Below are positions 23,001-34,681 of a stretch of 64,000 nt of DNA, piece after piece. The notes below the pieces were generated by a model. The model searched no databases. It was given only the letters and a program-made list of their open reading frames with translations, and was not told where the DNA came from. Source of the DNA: Globodera rostochiensis (Eukaryota; Nematoda; Chromadorea; Rhabditida; Heteroderidae); contig JAEVLN010000020.1 in the NCBI GenBank assembly GCA_018350325.1, positions 1,333,796 through 1,397,795 on the forward strand, in the 5' to 3' direction. Numbering within the stretch: position 1 is the stretch's first letter; each line of letters starts with the position of its first letter. A program made the translations under genes and the position numbers.

Positions 23001-24078
23001 TTTGAAAAAGCATAGTTTTTAGTACATATTTTGATATTTTTTTTTTGGCTAATATTCTGCCAAAAAGGAGCGGTAATTTTGTTTTAGGAGTGGGGAGGGG
23101 CGACGGTGCCGATAGGCGCCGCCAAGAAAATTCTAAGAAAATAGGCCGGCCCGTCCGATCTTTTTTTAAAATCTGTTTTTTAGTTTTAATTATTTTTTAG
23201 ATTCATTTTGAAGTGCACCTGCGGCACTTTGATCTGTTACAGTGATCGGGTCCGCTCGGTGATGGGCACTCTGTTTGTATGCTGTGACCCGGAAGTGTGG
23301 AAACGGTCCAAACACACGTTGACGCGGTCGCCGACGGTGGGGGCTCTAATTATTTTTAGAAAATTAGACGGGGCGGGGGGGGGGGGAGAAAAAAATGGAA
23401 TGTTCAAAGATAACCATAAACCTAATCAAAATTGTGGAAAAATGTTGGTGCTTTTCTCAAATTAGAGCAATCAAAAAAATGGAACTTAATTGTTAAAATT
23501 GATAGTGCACATTTAATGCTTAATTGGAAATTGAAACTTTAGAAAGAGCTATTTTACACAAACTGTGCACGCTGGCTGTGCGCCAACTGTGGCGAGCATT
23601 GGGGTCAAATTGTCAAATATTCCAATGTGTTTTTGCCGGAAATTCGTGTCAGAGCATTTGTCATGGAGCGGGTGGACCAACAACGGTGGGCACATTATTT
23701 TTCGAAACCGGACATTTTAGTGCCAAAACGTTTGCTTTTCAAATTCTTTATTTTTTTAGTGGCGAATTAGATCGCAGTGAGCGTGTCGGCAAGAAATGGA
23801 AGGACATTGAACAGAGCAACTTCAACATAGACGCCATCAGCATGGCCGACATTGTGAAAGATTATTACTAATCATTAATTAATTAAAACACCCAATATTA
23901 AATTAATGTGAAATTTCTGCAGCGTTCGATGTATAAAAGTCTTCTGGAGACCAACCCGGAGGCCCATAAGGAGTACGAGAAGCAAAGTCGGCAGGCGGAC
24001 CAGTTGGTGGCTGAAAAGATGGCGGAGAAGGAGTTGCGGGGCAGGGAGCGAAAGGAGCGCCATTTTTTGGAGGAGTAA
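17004..24078 (+). CDS. drh-3: Dicer-related RIG-I-like helicase
   Basis: DExH-box RNA helicase. In C. elegans DRH-3 supports RdRP synthesis of 22G RNAs loaded into WAGO/CSR-1 Argonautes. I traced 32 exons (17004-17054, 17216-17339, 17518-17678, then on to 23923-24078), giving 1131 aa; C. elegans DRH-3 is similar in size. Residues 1 to about 360 are helical, possibly CARD-like (AVELLRIVTRCKK, SACTLLRGLPFCTDV). Helicase motifs: Q-like RPYQNELIVHA, Walker A CAPTGSGKTIVATD (19224-19335), Ia MLVPTVPLVDQQ, II VIFDECHHCDKGH (20041-20147), III GLTASLG, V TSVAEEGINIA, VI QRRGRARHKNSKS (22041-22524). A Lys/Glu-rich linker leads to a RIG-I-type C-terminal domain with Cys pairs KCTCGTLIC and CARWLCANCGEHW (23201-23685) that should bind zinc. 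The last exon is charged and ends RHFLEE. The exon 1/2 junction is uncertain: the phase-consistent acceptor (…TGGAG|AGC) is weak. Assignment to DRH-3 rather than DRH-1/2 is inference. Confidence 0.93.
19552..19580. repeat. dispersed GC-rich palindromic module in a helicase intron
   Basis: The segment contains ACCGATAGGCGCCGCCG preceded by a GGCGG arm. It is the reverse-complement form of the module found twice in the hAT-like element at 11648 and 11772. It sits in the unusually long (341 bp) intron 19336-19676. Confidence 0.7.
23098..23125. repeat. dispersed GC-rich palindromic module in a helicase intron
   Basis: Another copy (GGTGCCGATAGGCGCCGCC), in the 377-bp intron 22824-23200. The same intron holds a palindromic CCCGGGTACCCGG near 22938. 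The long introns of this gene seem to be long because of such insertions. Confidence 0.65.
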
Positions 24079-24372
24079 AGGAAACGAGCCGAATTAATCC
24101 ATCGGATGGCTTTTTCATTATTTGGGGGTGGTAATTGTTGTTGTCGATTGATTTGTTTGCCCGTCTTTTTTCTGCTATTTTACCAGTTTGGTCAAAAAAA
24201 ATTTTCTTTCGATCTATTCCTCCTGATTTTGTCATCAAATAAACGACAGCTAGGAAGAGTGAAATTAAATAAAGAGAAATCTGCGGAAAATACCTTTATT
24301 AAATTCTCATGATGCATCAACCAATTCAAACGCAAAAAGTGGCGGTCGGAAAGAAAGATTGCATGGGTCTGA

Positions 24373-27334
24373 TTAGAGAAGTCCTTCCAACTCGCGCAAA
24401 AAATCGTCACACGCCTCATCCGTGGTCTTTGTACGCGACGGTTTCTGGTGCTGCGCGGTGCCGCCGCCCTGCCGCTGCTTCACCATCAATGCCTTGGGCA
24501 CCGTTCGCCCCGCTGCGCTGCACGTAGTTGGAACGCGGGGGCCAATGCCCGATGTCGCGGGGACAGTCGACGGCGCTTTGACCAGCGGGCGTTGGATCTT
24601 CACAGCGGTGGGCACAAAACGGGTGGACTCGCGACGAATGTTGCGCATTTGGGGGCTGGCGGAAATGATCGCCGCCTCACCACCACCGGGAGCGGAAGAT
24701 GCTTTAGGCGCAGCAGCAGCAATGTTGACGGACGGCTTCACAACCTAAAAATTGTGGATTTGAGAGAAAAAGGCTTGATAAAGAAGTTATTCTGCTCCCA
24801 TTTGGTTTTCCTTTCATTCTCCCTTCATTTCCTTGCTATCGGTCTGCCTCCTCCTTTCTTTATTCTTATTTCGCACCTGAGGCGCTGCTGAGATGACAGC
24901 GGATGGATGGGGATCAGAATGGGTGTACGTGATTAGTCCGGTCTTGGATTGTTGTTGCTGCTGCAGTTGGTTTTGTTGAGCGGTTGAAGACGACAAATTC
25001 GGCGGTGGCATTCGACCTGTGCGCAGCGCTTGCGCGTGTATTTCCGGCGGCATGTTCGGCGCGTAGTAGCCTTAAAGAAAGCGTTAACAAATAAGCAACA
25101 AATTGAAAGATAAATTACCCTCCAATCCAAGCCCACCACCCGTCCTTCCCCCCCGAGTGGGGATCGTTCTAGTCCCAAAAACACGAATCCGACAAGGTTA
25201 TTCCCAATACATGCATTTAAGAACATTCAATTCGTGCCCAAATTTTGCTGTGTGTATTTAAAAAGCAAAATTAAAAAACATTTTTTGACATCATTGTTAG
25301 GTGAAAAATGTTTGGGACTAAACCGGCGTGTCCCTGTTTTGTGCCTCCCGCCCAGTCTGTTTTTGGCATTATTTACCCGGGGGATAGTTGGGCGGAGGTG
25401 GTGCCATGCCCGGCGGAAGCGGCGCGCGCCCGCCACCCATCGACGGCATTTGAGGCAGCGGTGGCATCACTGGGGGCGCAGCGCGTGCATATACCGCCTG
25501 ATGCTGGGGCGGAGGCAACGCATCGGCAGCCAACATACTGTCCGGAACTGCAAAAATGCTTAAGTTGGAGCAGCTCTCTTTTTTGAATAATTAAGTCCCT
25601 TTGACCAAATCGTGTCATTCAATCAAAAAGATCGGTGCCTCTTGTTGGTCAGTCCTTTTTTGGTTGACCAGCACAAAAATTCTCCTCTTACTCACTTTCC
25701 ACCGGTGCGTAGTCTTCCTCCTCCTCTTGCTGCCGTCCATGGTCGTCATCCGCACTGCCGTCGCCGTCCTCTTCCTCTGCGTCTCTGCCTCCGCCCTTTT
25801 CTCGTCGTCTGTTGCCATGTTGCAGCGAGCGATCGTCGCCGCTGAACCGGACGATGCGTCTGCGCCCGCTTCCGTCCTCAATGGAGGCGTTCTGCGCCTC
25901 TTCCCCTTCACTGTCGGACGAAGAGGCGACGACGAGCAGCGGAGGCGGCAGTCCGGGCGGAGGACCTGACAATGACCAAAAAATGATTAAACTTATCCTC
26001 ACGTTTTATTTGGAAATAAAAACTTTGCATTTGATTGGTACCAAATTTGTTTATTTAAATTTGGTTGAATGTATGGCATCATTTCGATGAATACTTACGA
26101 TTGTATTGAAAAATGCGATTGGAGTGGATAAATATTGGGTCGTTGCATAAAAAATTCCTTAAAGTCCATTACCCGGTGGATGTTTGTGCCGTTTTTGCGG
26201 CAGTGCCGTCGTCGTCTTTTTCAGAATGCCGGCCCGCATCGCCGCCTGCAGTTGACCTGACGGCATCGGCACACCCCCAAAGACGGCGGCGGCCATACCC
26301 GGCGCCGGTGGAACGAGAAACGGCGTTTTGGACGCGTCCACAGCGCCCGGCGCGCCCATCGGCAACGGAATGTCCTCAAAATTGGCCGTCTCCGAAAAGA
26401 GTTGGGCACCTGAGCAAAAAGTTACTTAATTAAAAACAATTTTACAATTTGAATTAAATTTAAGTAAATACAAAAATCAAAGAGTTTCGGTATAGAACAA
26501 AAAAAAATCTCTAAATTTTGGCTTCAAATGTAAAAAACAAAACAACGCACGGAAATTCTCTTCCTTCTTGGAGCGCTCCAACTCGTACTCGACCAACATC
26601 TTCTCAAGATGCTTCACGCGCTTTTCGTCCTTCTCCTGCCTGTAAAGGTTGACCACCTGTGGAAATGTAAATAAAAACGGATAAATAACTGAAAAAATAA
26701 ATCCGCAAGGCGTGTTTATTGGTCGTTAAACTTTTGGAAAATTGTCTGCCCACAATCAATTCTAATATTTTTTTCCAAAATTTCTTTACTGAAAAAAACA
26801 TTTTTTGTTTGTAAAAATGCCAACCTGAAAGAAAGAGCCGCGCATTTTGTGCCGCTTCTCCTGAATGACGTTCAACGACAGCTCTCTGTGCGGGTCAAAC
26901 TCTGAATGCATAAATTTAGCATTTTTGTTTTGGGTGCCTCAAATTATGCTTAAAAGTAGTGGGCGGGAGTGGGAGGGGCTAGTAAAGAAACGAAACGTTA
27001 CGTTTCAATAACTTCTATTTTCGAGTTGAAATAACAAAATATTTTCCTTATTTTCCTAATTTTCAACGAGTTTTTCAAGGAGTCAGATTAAGCTTCTTCA
27101 GCACCCAAATCCTATGGCACATTTTTCCATTTCCTACCAACGCAAACCTTGGTCGTCCAGTCTGCTCATCAGTTCGATGAGTTCCTCCGGGTTTCGACCC
27201 TTCACGATGGCATGACGTACCATCGTGCGTTGTTTTTTGTTTCGTTTCAGCTCCTTTGCGCGCTGCTGCTTCCGCTCCCGGTCCGCCGGGTTCATTACCC
27301 GACCCGACTTGGTGAGGCCCGAGCGTTTGCCCAT
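24373..27334 (-). CDS. WBP11: WBP11-like spliceosomal protein
   Basis: Homologue of WW-domain-binding protein 11 (NpwBP/SIPP1), a nuclear pre-mRNA splicing factor that binds WW domains and PP1. Eight exons: 27148-27334, 26825-26901, 26551-26656, 26173-26409, 25696-25965, 25377-25547, 24877-25070, 24373-24744, giving 537 aa (human 641). The N-terminus is the Wbp11 domain (SGRVMNPADRERKQQRAK, NKKQRTMVR), followed by a coiled-coil stretch rich in Lys/Glu. The exon 4/5 junction creates HPPGPPPGLPPP, the WW ligand type. An acidic/Arg block (QQEEEEDYAPVE) and Pro- and Gln-rich segments follow. The C-terminus matches the family end (TRFVPTAVKIQRP … DFLRELEGLL). It converges on the helicase gene with 294 bp between stops. 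Confidence 0.95.
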
Positions 27335-29560
27335 CGTGCGTCAATAAACGAACGGCGTTTAGTTCAAATAAAATAGACTGACCGAGGATATTTATGTTTA
27401 AAACTCTGAATTTTTCAAATCAAATTCCGTACCTTCTAATGAATCAAAATAAAAGTTTAGATAGTTTGGACAACCCGTACTATTAGGAAGATCGGTGCGT
27501 TCAATCAAAAAACCTAGTGTTCGAACTTCGGAGTGCGCGGCCAACTCGATTTCCGTTGTAGCTTTTTTTTGACAGAACGCCAAACATCTATTATTAATGA
27601 TAGAACGCCAAAGAGTTATTATTAAACAATTCGTTCAAATATTAATTTCGTTTTGTTTCTTTTTTTGCCGTCCATGGAAAATATTAAAACTGTTCACGGG
27701 TAGAACTCATTTGTCAGACGCGACGAATGAAAAAGACTTAGGTGTGGAGCAAAGACTTCTTGCCTTAATGCAGAAGAAAACGGTGACCGGAAAGGAGAGG
27801 ACGACGAGAACGTAACTGAACAAGATCAGGAGCGAAGAACAGAATCTCAATCAAAAGATTAACTTTATCTGAATTCGTCCGATGTACGGCCACGGTCAAT
27901 GACCAATCTATCACGGAGGAGGGGAGGGACACAAAAAGAACCAAGACGAGGCCACAAAAAGTTTCGAGGTGAAACAAATCGTCCCGAGTTCCCATGGATA
28001 TTTTTGTCCCATTATGGGGGTGGGGCTTTGTTTAGTTATTGGCATTGTCCTGTAACTGTACGCAAAGTGAATTTTCTGTCTGACAATGAGACTCGACGAA
28101 TTTTTTCAAAAAATACATTTAAGAATTAAGAAACGCCATTTTAATCAGATTAAGTTCGAGTAATTCCAATAATCGAAAGAAAATCGCTCAACAAAACAAT
28201 TCCTTTGGTGCCATCGAACAAATTATTCGGGCGGCCTAACGATTCGTAAAAAATCGCATTTTTTCGCTCCGTAAAATTTTGGCCATTTTTGTCACTCCGC
28301 CGACGCGGAGGCTCGAAATGTCAGCGGAATGATTCACTTTTGGAGGCGGCCGATTCCTCCCATCCCTTGGCATTTATTCCCAATGTGGAAGGTGCTCGGC
28401 TGTGTCTCATCATTTGTCCTCATCATCACAAAGAAAGAACATCATTCATTCTCAATGTGTGAAGATTCCTTTGAAGGTGTTGGGGGGGGGGGGAAGAAAC
28501 CAAATCAATCCAATGACTAAAATATTTTGTCCAAAATACCATAGGGAATCCGATCAGAAGTTATCCCATCGCCCGATCATTTTTGTACGTATTCCCGAGA
28601 CTTCGAGCGCCCAGGATGGGTATCGAAAAGAAAGCATTTTTTGCCCTTTCCCCGGGGGGCTTATTCATTTTCTCCTCCCCCTCATCGTCCCCCCACATTT
28701 ATGCGGCCCAATCATCACAAATTTCTCATTTTTTTTGCATTTATTCATCGTCCCAATTATCTCTAAGCTAAAAACAACGTTTCAAATGCAATTTATTTGT
28801 ACTGTTCAAAAGGGTCTTCAGAAGGGTTCGCTACCGTAACAATTGACTACCATAACCCTGCTTCGCCAGTGTACGGTGTTTGTGTTGCGGAATTTGTTTT
28901 GTCAGTGTGCGCGATTTGCGTTGCCCGAAAGTGTTCATACTGGCCTAACAAATTCTGGACACTTTCCACCGAATTTAAATGTGCAAAAAACGAAAAACAT
29001 TCGATTTGTGGTGCCTTTGGCGAGTTGGGATTTCCGATGGCATTGTACTCACTTGGGGCGTTCGTTGGCTGTAATGCCCTTCTGAAATCTCAACTTGCGG
29101 GGCGAACGAACAAATAATTATAATTAATTATGAGAAGACGCCAATAATCATTCTAATTATGACAATAAACATTCAAATTAAGACAATAAACATTCTTCAA
29201 AACTTCAAAAGTCCGATGTGTGCCCGCCGACTTTCTTTGGAAGCTTTCGTTTGTACTTGCGCATATTTATTTGAGTTTGGAAAAGTAAATTTCCTCGTGA
29301 CCCGCCGAGAGGGAAATTAACGAAATTGTCCTTTTCCCGTCGACGTGCATTTTATTTATTATTTGGGACCGATGCGATTGAATGGATTTGCGGACGTCGA
29401 TGTCCAAAGTGGTCGCCTCGGGGGACAACGATTTGGCGGCCTTCCCTTTTGTGCAAACAAAGAAAGAAGAAAGTGACCGGCCGGCGGTGACTTCTCTCAA
29501 AGAACGCGTTTATTGGCGTACAAAATTTTGGGTGAATTTCAAAAAGTTTGCCAATTCTTT
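27335..29560. other. divergent intergenic region, no gene supported
   Basis: This lies between the starts of the WBP11 gene (- strand) and the carotenoid oxygenase (+ strand) and should hold both promoters. Frames at 28402-28839, 28797-29117 and 29267-29500 have no recognisable domain or splice pattern. A short poly-G run lies near 28483. Confidence 0.45.
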
Positions 29561-32500
29561 ATGCCAAAATCCGTAGTCCAATTGCTTTTCCTGCTATTCA
29601 TTCAACAACCACAAAATCGGGTTGTCTTTGCTCAATCGCTGCGCAATGTTCACCTGGGCTTCCCCGAGGCATGGGACGGGGACAAATTCCCCGAAATTTA
29701 TTGCCCATCCAAAAACATCCCAAAATGGTTGGGTAAGCATTTTCTCATTTATTAATCAGATCAGAACGGAACTCCGGGAAGGAGCTTTAATGGAATTCAA
29801 TAAATATTTCAATTTTAACAAAATCATTAAAATCGTCAGACGGATACTTTCTGTGCCAACTGTCAGCCGCATACGGTAGTCCAAGCGCGCCCCCGGGACA
29901 ACGGCTGATGCATATGATCGACGCCATTGGCGTAAACTTAAAACATTTGTTTGGCATTCTGTTTTTGAATTTAAATTTGAAGGCTATCGGATCGTTCCAT
30001 CTCAGCGGGGGAGAGGTTGAAAATTCGAAAGTCTTCGCTCTTTTCCCCTCCCCTCAGGTTGTCTTTTCCGCCCGCTATTACCCCTCCAGGCCCTACCGTA
30101 TATGGGAGTTTTACGACCGTAACATGTCTAAGGCGTCAGGTTGGCAATTTCTTGCTTCAAAATTGGCCCGTAAATTTAGAATATTAAAATTTGAAAATTT
30201 AATTTCTGCTCACCGTAATTTCTCAAATACCGTACTCCCTCCGTTCGCTCACAGTACCCTGGGCTGGCTGGTCCCACTACAATTTGAGTGCAATGGCACG
30301 ATGGGAGCAAGTGCCGCCCAATCCGGACGCGGGTTGGTCAAATTTGGGTGTTATGGAAAAGAATGGCATAGATATTTTCTAAAAGTCTGAAAATTTTAGG
30401 CCAAAACCCTAAACTCTGGAAAAAAAAAAATTCCAATTCTACAATTGCGTAAATTGGCACAATTTTTGCGCATCGGTCGCTTCTTTTAAGCGCGTTTCCA
30501 TCCAAACCTCGACTTTTGGCGGATTGGCCGTCGCATTATTGCGGGCACCGAAGCGCCCTATTGGGTGGGCTACGAATTCGATGTTCGTTTGTTTGGCATT
30601 ATGTTCCCGAAAACTTGGCCAACAAATTAATTAGATTCAAACGCTGTCCAATTTTCGGATGGCATCTTTTGTGGAGGAAAATGACATTTTCGGCGGTTCG
30701 GCGCGGCCTTCGCTAATTCCGATTTCGATGGCAATGCACGAAAGGGCCGACTCGGCGGGCCCCGACGGCCTTTTGTGGGGCACTTTCAGCGCAATGAATT
30801 TTGACGAGGAGCGATTTTTTCAGGCAAAATAAAATGTTTTTTCGATTATTGGCAAAAGTCAAATCCGATAAAATTAGCCAAGCCGGCCTTACTATTTGCC
30901 TAAAGCAATTCCCGCGGGGCTTTGATGTGCGCGTCCTTTCCCGAACCAAAAACCCCTCAAGGGTTTGTTCACCATCGACCCGAACGGTGTCCGAAAGGTG
31001 GTCGGCATGTACGACTACGGCATGTGGGACGCAAAGGCTTGTTCCAAAGAGGACGAATACATCGGTGAACAAAAGGATTTCAAAAGAAATGAAATAAACA
31101 AAATTTCCCATTTAAACTCTACCTTTAGAGGATTTTTCTCTAGAAAGCCCTCGGGGAAAAAGAGCAACGGGCTAATAAAAAATGCCTCCAGGGGACAAGA
31201 GTCGGTTGCCCGGTTACATGCACTCGATCAGCTCCACCGAACACTTTATCATTCTGCCAATTACCTCACTGGTCATTAACCCGTGCAAGTTCAAAGAGCC
31301 GCCGCGCACGGAAAGTGCCGGCCCGCACATCCAGGAGGGCGGCCTTTGGGGCATGGACTTCTACGACATGGTGCCGATGAGGTGCATAAATTTAAATTTT
31401 GCCCCAAAATTCCTTTCCGCGCAATATTTATTTAATTGTTTTTTAGGTTTTTGGTGTTTGACAAACGCACAAATTCGTGGGTCACTCAAAAGCCGTTGGA
31501 AGTGTTCCCGTCAATGTTCGTCACGCATCAGCTGAACGCCTTTGAGGACCTGGAAGGAAACATTGTGGCCGACATGGTCTGGATGGACGGGGGGGGGGGG
31601 GGTTAAGCCTCGGAGTATAGAAAAACGTAATTTTTATGCAAATTTCAAACGTTAGGTGGTCTACGACAGCCATGACCCCTACGTTAAATATTTTTACACC
31701 GATTTTCTGCGTTCCCAACTTTACCCGAACACTGCGCGAATTTTGCGTTTTACACTCGACCTGCGGACATTTCGCGTCATGTACAGCTATTTGATCCCGC
31801 AGGTTCAAAAAAATGTTTTCAATTTAAGACAAAATTATAAAAAAAAATATTTTTATTTAAAAACTTCCGCCCCTCAGGAAATGATTTCGGCCGATTTCCC
31901 GCAAGTTAACCATGCCTTCGACTCTCGACCATACCAATGGGCCTATTTGGTTGAAAATCCGTTCGCCGGAGGCAACAAAATCATCAAAATAAACGTCAAC
32001 GAACCCTCGGGGGCCAAGTGAATTAGTTTTAATGAATATTTTATACTTTTATAATTTAGAAATGTTCGCTTTGTGCCGGACGAATTGCAATTGGTGATGC
32101 ACGAGCCGTACTTCCAGCAAAGGCCGGGCGCCACGCGGGAGGACGACGGCGTTCTGTTGGTCAAGGGCCTGGAGTTGGAGGAAAACAAAGGCAAAAACTT
32201 TCTTTATTATTTAATCATTTTAAACTTTTCTATTTCTTATTTTATTTCCGGTCATAAATACCCAATTTAAAAATTCAAACATTTGGAAACAATTTAAACA
32301 AAATCAAATTAATTTCCAGGCGTTCTGCTGATAATCGACGCCATCTCAATGGAAGAGATTGGCCGTGCATTTGTGCCAATTTCCGTCCCATTTGGCTTTC
32401 ACAATCGCTTCTTCTCCAGCGAACAGTTGGGCCTTACTACCGTATGCCACACTTTTAAAATGGTTACGATAGAAAATGCAAAAATTTAAAAATTTCAGTC

Positions 32501-33863
32501 CGAAGTTTCTTCGGAAGAGATGAAAAATGGACATAAAAAGAAAAAAACATCGTCAAGGCCGCCGCCAACAATGCATCGAACCTTTTGGGAGCGATTGATG
32601 AACAATAATGGCACATCGACGGGTGAAATTTGCCTAATTTTTAAAACTCCAAATTTAAAATTATATTTACTAAAAATGTTGGCACAGTGTCCCCAATTCG
32701 TGCCGTCTCGTGGCAGCCGATACAGCCCTCCGAGGTGGTGGATCAGCAGCAAGAAAGTCATGAGGATCAGCAACGGGTCGACCGCCTTGAACTTGGCGCT
32801 ATTCCGCTGCTGCCCGGTCCTACTCCGCTTCCGTGGTGGCCAACCCGGCCGGTGGGTTTTGACAAAACGCTTTCCTGTTTTTGTACCAAAGCGTACGGTA
32901 CCTAACTTAGGAGGGGAGGGGTGTACGGTTTCAGGAGGCGGGGTACGGTTTCAATGATTGAGTTTGATAAAATCATTTCATTAAAGTTTCTTCTCTCTTT
33001 AAAGCCTCCAACCAAAAGGTCCGTCCCACCCCACCACCGCTGTTCAGCTTCTCTCCACCACCGTCAACACTACCGTACCATACCGTACGCCCATCCGGCC
33101 CTCCGCCTACCGTAGTCCAACCGATTCCATTTGCGCCTCCACCGCAGTCGTCAGAATTTTTACCGGAAGCAAAAGTGTCCGAATTGCGTCGTCCGCTACA
33201 CGCGCGCAAAACCAACGCGCCGATGACGGTACTGACAATGAAAGTGATTGGGGGGGGGGGCATTGTAAGTGATCTGATTGGGGGTCAGATCGATCCTTTG
33301 AATGGAGGTAATTAGCGTTTATCCGGTCTGAGTGAGTGATGTGTCAGTCTAATCGACTGGGGACTAATTAGTCAATTTATTTAAAAAGCTAAATTAACTT
33401 TTAGGTCCGTCAGCTTTACGAACGGACTTTGCGGGCGCTGTGCCGTTGGATATCCAAAGTGTTCACCAGCATCAGTTACCAGGGCTGTGTTCACAGCGGG
33501 CAACGCGCCATAAAGTCACATTCATTTTCCCATTTAAACAAAATGTTTTGAGGGTATAATTATGTTCAATTAGTACACGATTATGTTCTCTAATGTCATC
33601 ACTCTCCATGCATTCGCAGATGGATGAGTCCGACTGCGCAACGCATGGTGCAGCAGCATGCGCCTGCTGTTAACACTGATGCCGAACTGCTCGAACTCGT
33701 CGACGTCGAGCAACACGGCGAGTCGTCCGTTGCTGTTGAGGACGGCAAGTTGCGTCCTAAGCTGCTGGTGCCGGACGCGACGCGTACGCCATGGTACGCT
33801 ACGCCATCAGGACGGAGGCGAACGGAGTCGGATGATAATGAGAACAGAAACGGTGAAAGGTGA
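29561..33863 (+). CDS. carotenoid cleavage oxygenase with signal peptide and C-terminal extension
   Basis: Member of the RPE65/BCO family of non-haem iron enzymes that cleave or isomerise carotenoids and retinoids. Nineteen exons: 29561-29732, 29840-29931, 29983-30015, 30058-30139, 30255-30332, 30491-30582, 30635-30823, 30962-31064, 31192-31381, 31447-31576, 31656-31802, 31878-32017, 32060-32190, 32320-32441, 32499-32622, 32688-32855, 33005-33264, 33405-33514, 33620-33863, giving 868 aa. The N-terminus (MPKSVVQLLFLLFIQQPQ) looks like a signal peptide. All four iron-binding His are visible: SMAMHERAD, GYMHSISSTEHF, FVTHQLNAFED and PFGFHNRFF. Other signatures: VVYDSHDPY, FPQVNHAFDSRPYQWAY and RPGATREDDGVLL. 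Two introns start with GC (after 30823 and after 32190). From about residue 570 the protein runs into a Lys-, Pro- and Gln-rich tail with no family counterpart. The last three exons are in phase but unsupported by similarity. Confidence 0.9.
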
Positions 33864-34681
33864 TGTGATGCCATGGAAGACGGGTCCGACCAATCGTTTT
33901 AGGTGCAAGCAAACGGCACAAACAAAATAACCACAACGGGTATACCGTATCCCCCACAGTTTTCACTCTCCACCGTCCTACTGTATTTACCGTATTGCAT
34001 GGCCTTGTTCAGCCTTTTGTACCTCTGCTTCTCTGACCCTCCACATTACATTATTTCGTTTTGCTTTTGTCCGTTTTGTCCAAAGTTGCATGTTTTTTGT
34101 TTAAAATTAAACAATTTTATTTGAATTTAAATTTATCCAAAATTCAAATTAAAAAAAAGGCAAATATAAATTACCTTTAAGCATTATAATACATATTATT
34201 ATAATTCGATTTACCCACCTTTATTCGAAGAATTTTGGTGAATGGAATGACGTCATCTGATTGTGTCGTTTAATTAATTAATTAATGAGGGCGGCCCCAC
34301 AGGCTCTGAGATAATTTTGCTGGCAGTTCAAAAACGCCTTTCAACTTGCCGACTACCAACATAAAAAATCCCAGAGCGCGTGGCGAGTCGAAACCCTCCG
34401 AATTTTTAAAGTCAAAAGGCACCAAATAATTCGCATTTTGGCGAATGAATGTTTATTTGTCAGCGAAGTCATTGAGCGACAGGCCGAGTCAAAAAGAAAA
34501 ATGTTTTGATTCGGTGACATTTAATGGGAAATTCGCCTCGGGCGACCGCTAAAATGCCTCTGCAAATCTCAAATTTTATGAAATAGAGGAGAATTTTGCA
34601 TTGTTAGAGAAGGAACATTTATAAAATAGGTTTAATGCACAAATTTGTCGTTTTGTCATCGAAAATGGAATTTTTTTTTTG
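33864..34681. other. intergenic, AT-rich
   Basis: Beyond the last oxygenase stop I see no gene. The sequence is AT-rich around 34080-34240 and 34560-34680 and is otherwise unremarkable. Confidence 0.5.

Noticed and set aside
23854..23874. Alternative helicase end at TAA after VKDYY
   Set aside because: A GT donor (ATT|GTGAAA) before it joins in phase to a coding-like exon at 23923-24078 ending RHFLEE, which gives a better C-terminus.
29908..30390. Calpain-like or other protease reading of this area
   Set aside because: The correct frames join into a carotenoid oxygenase with iron-binding histidines; no catalytic Cys/His/Asn pattern exists.
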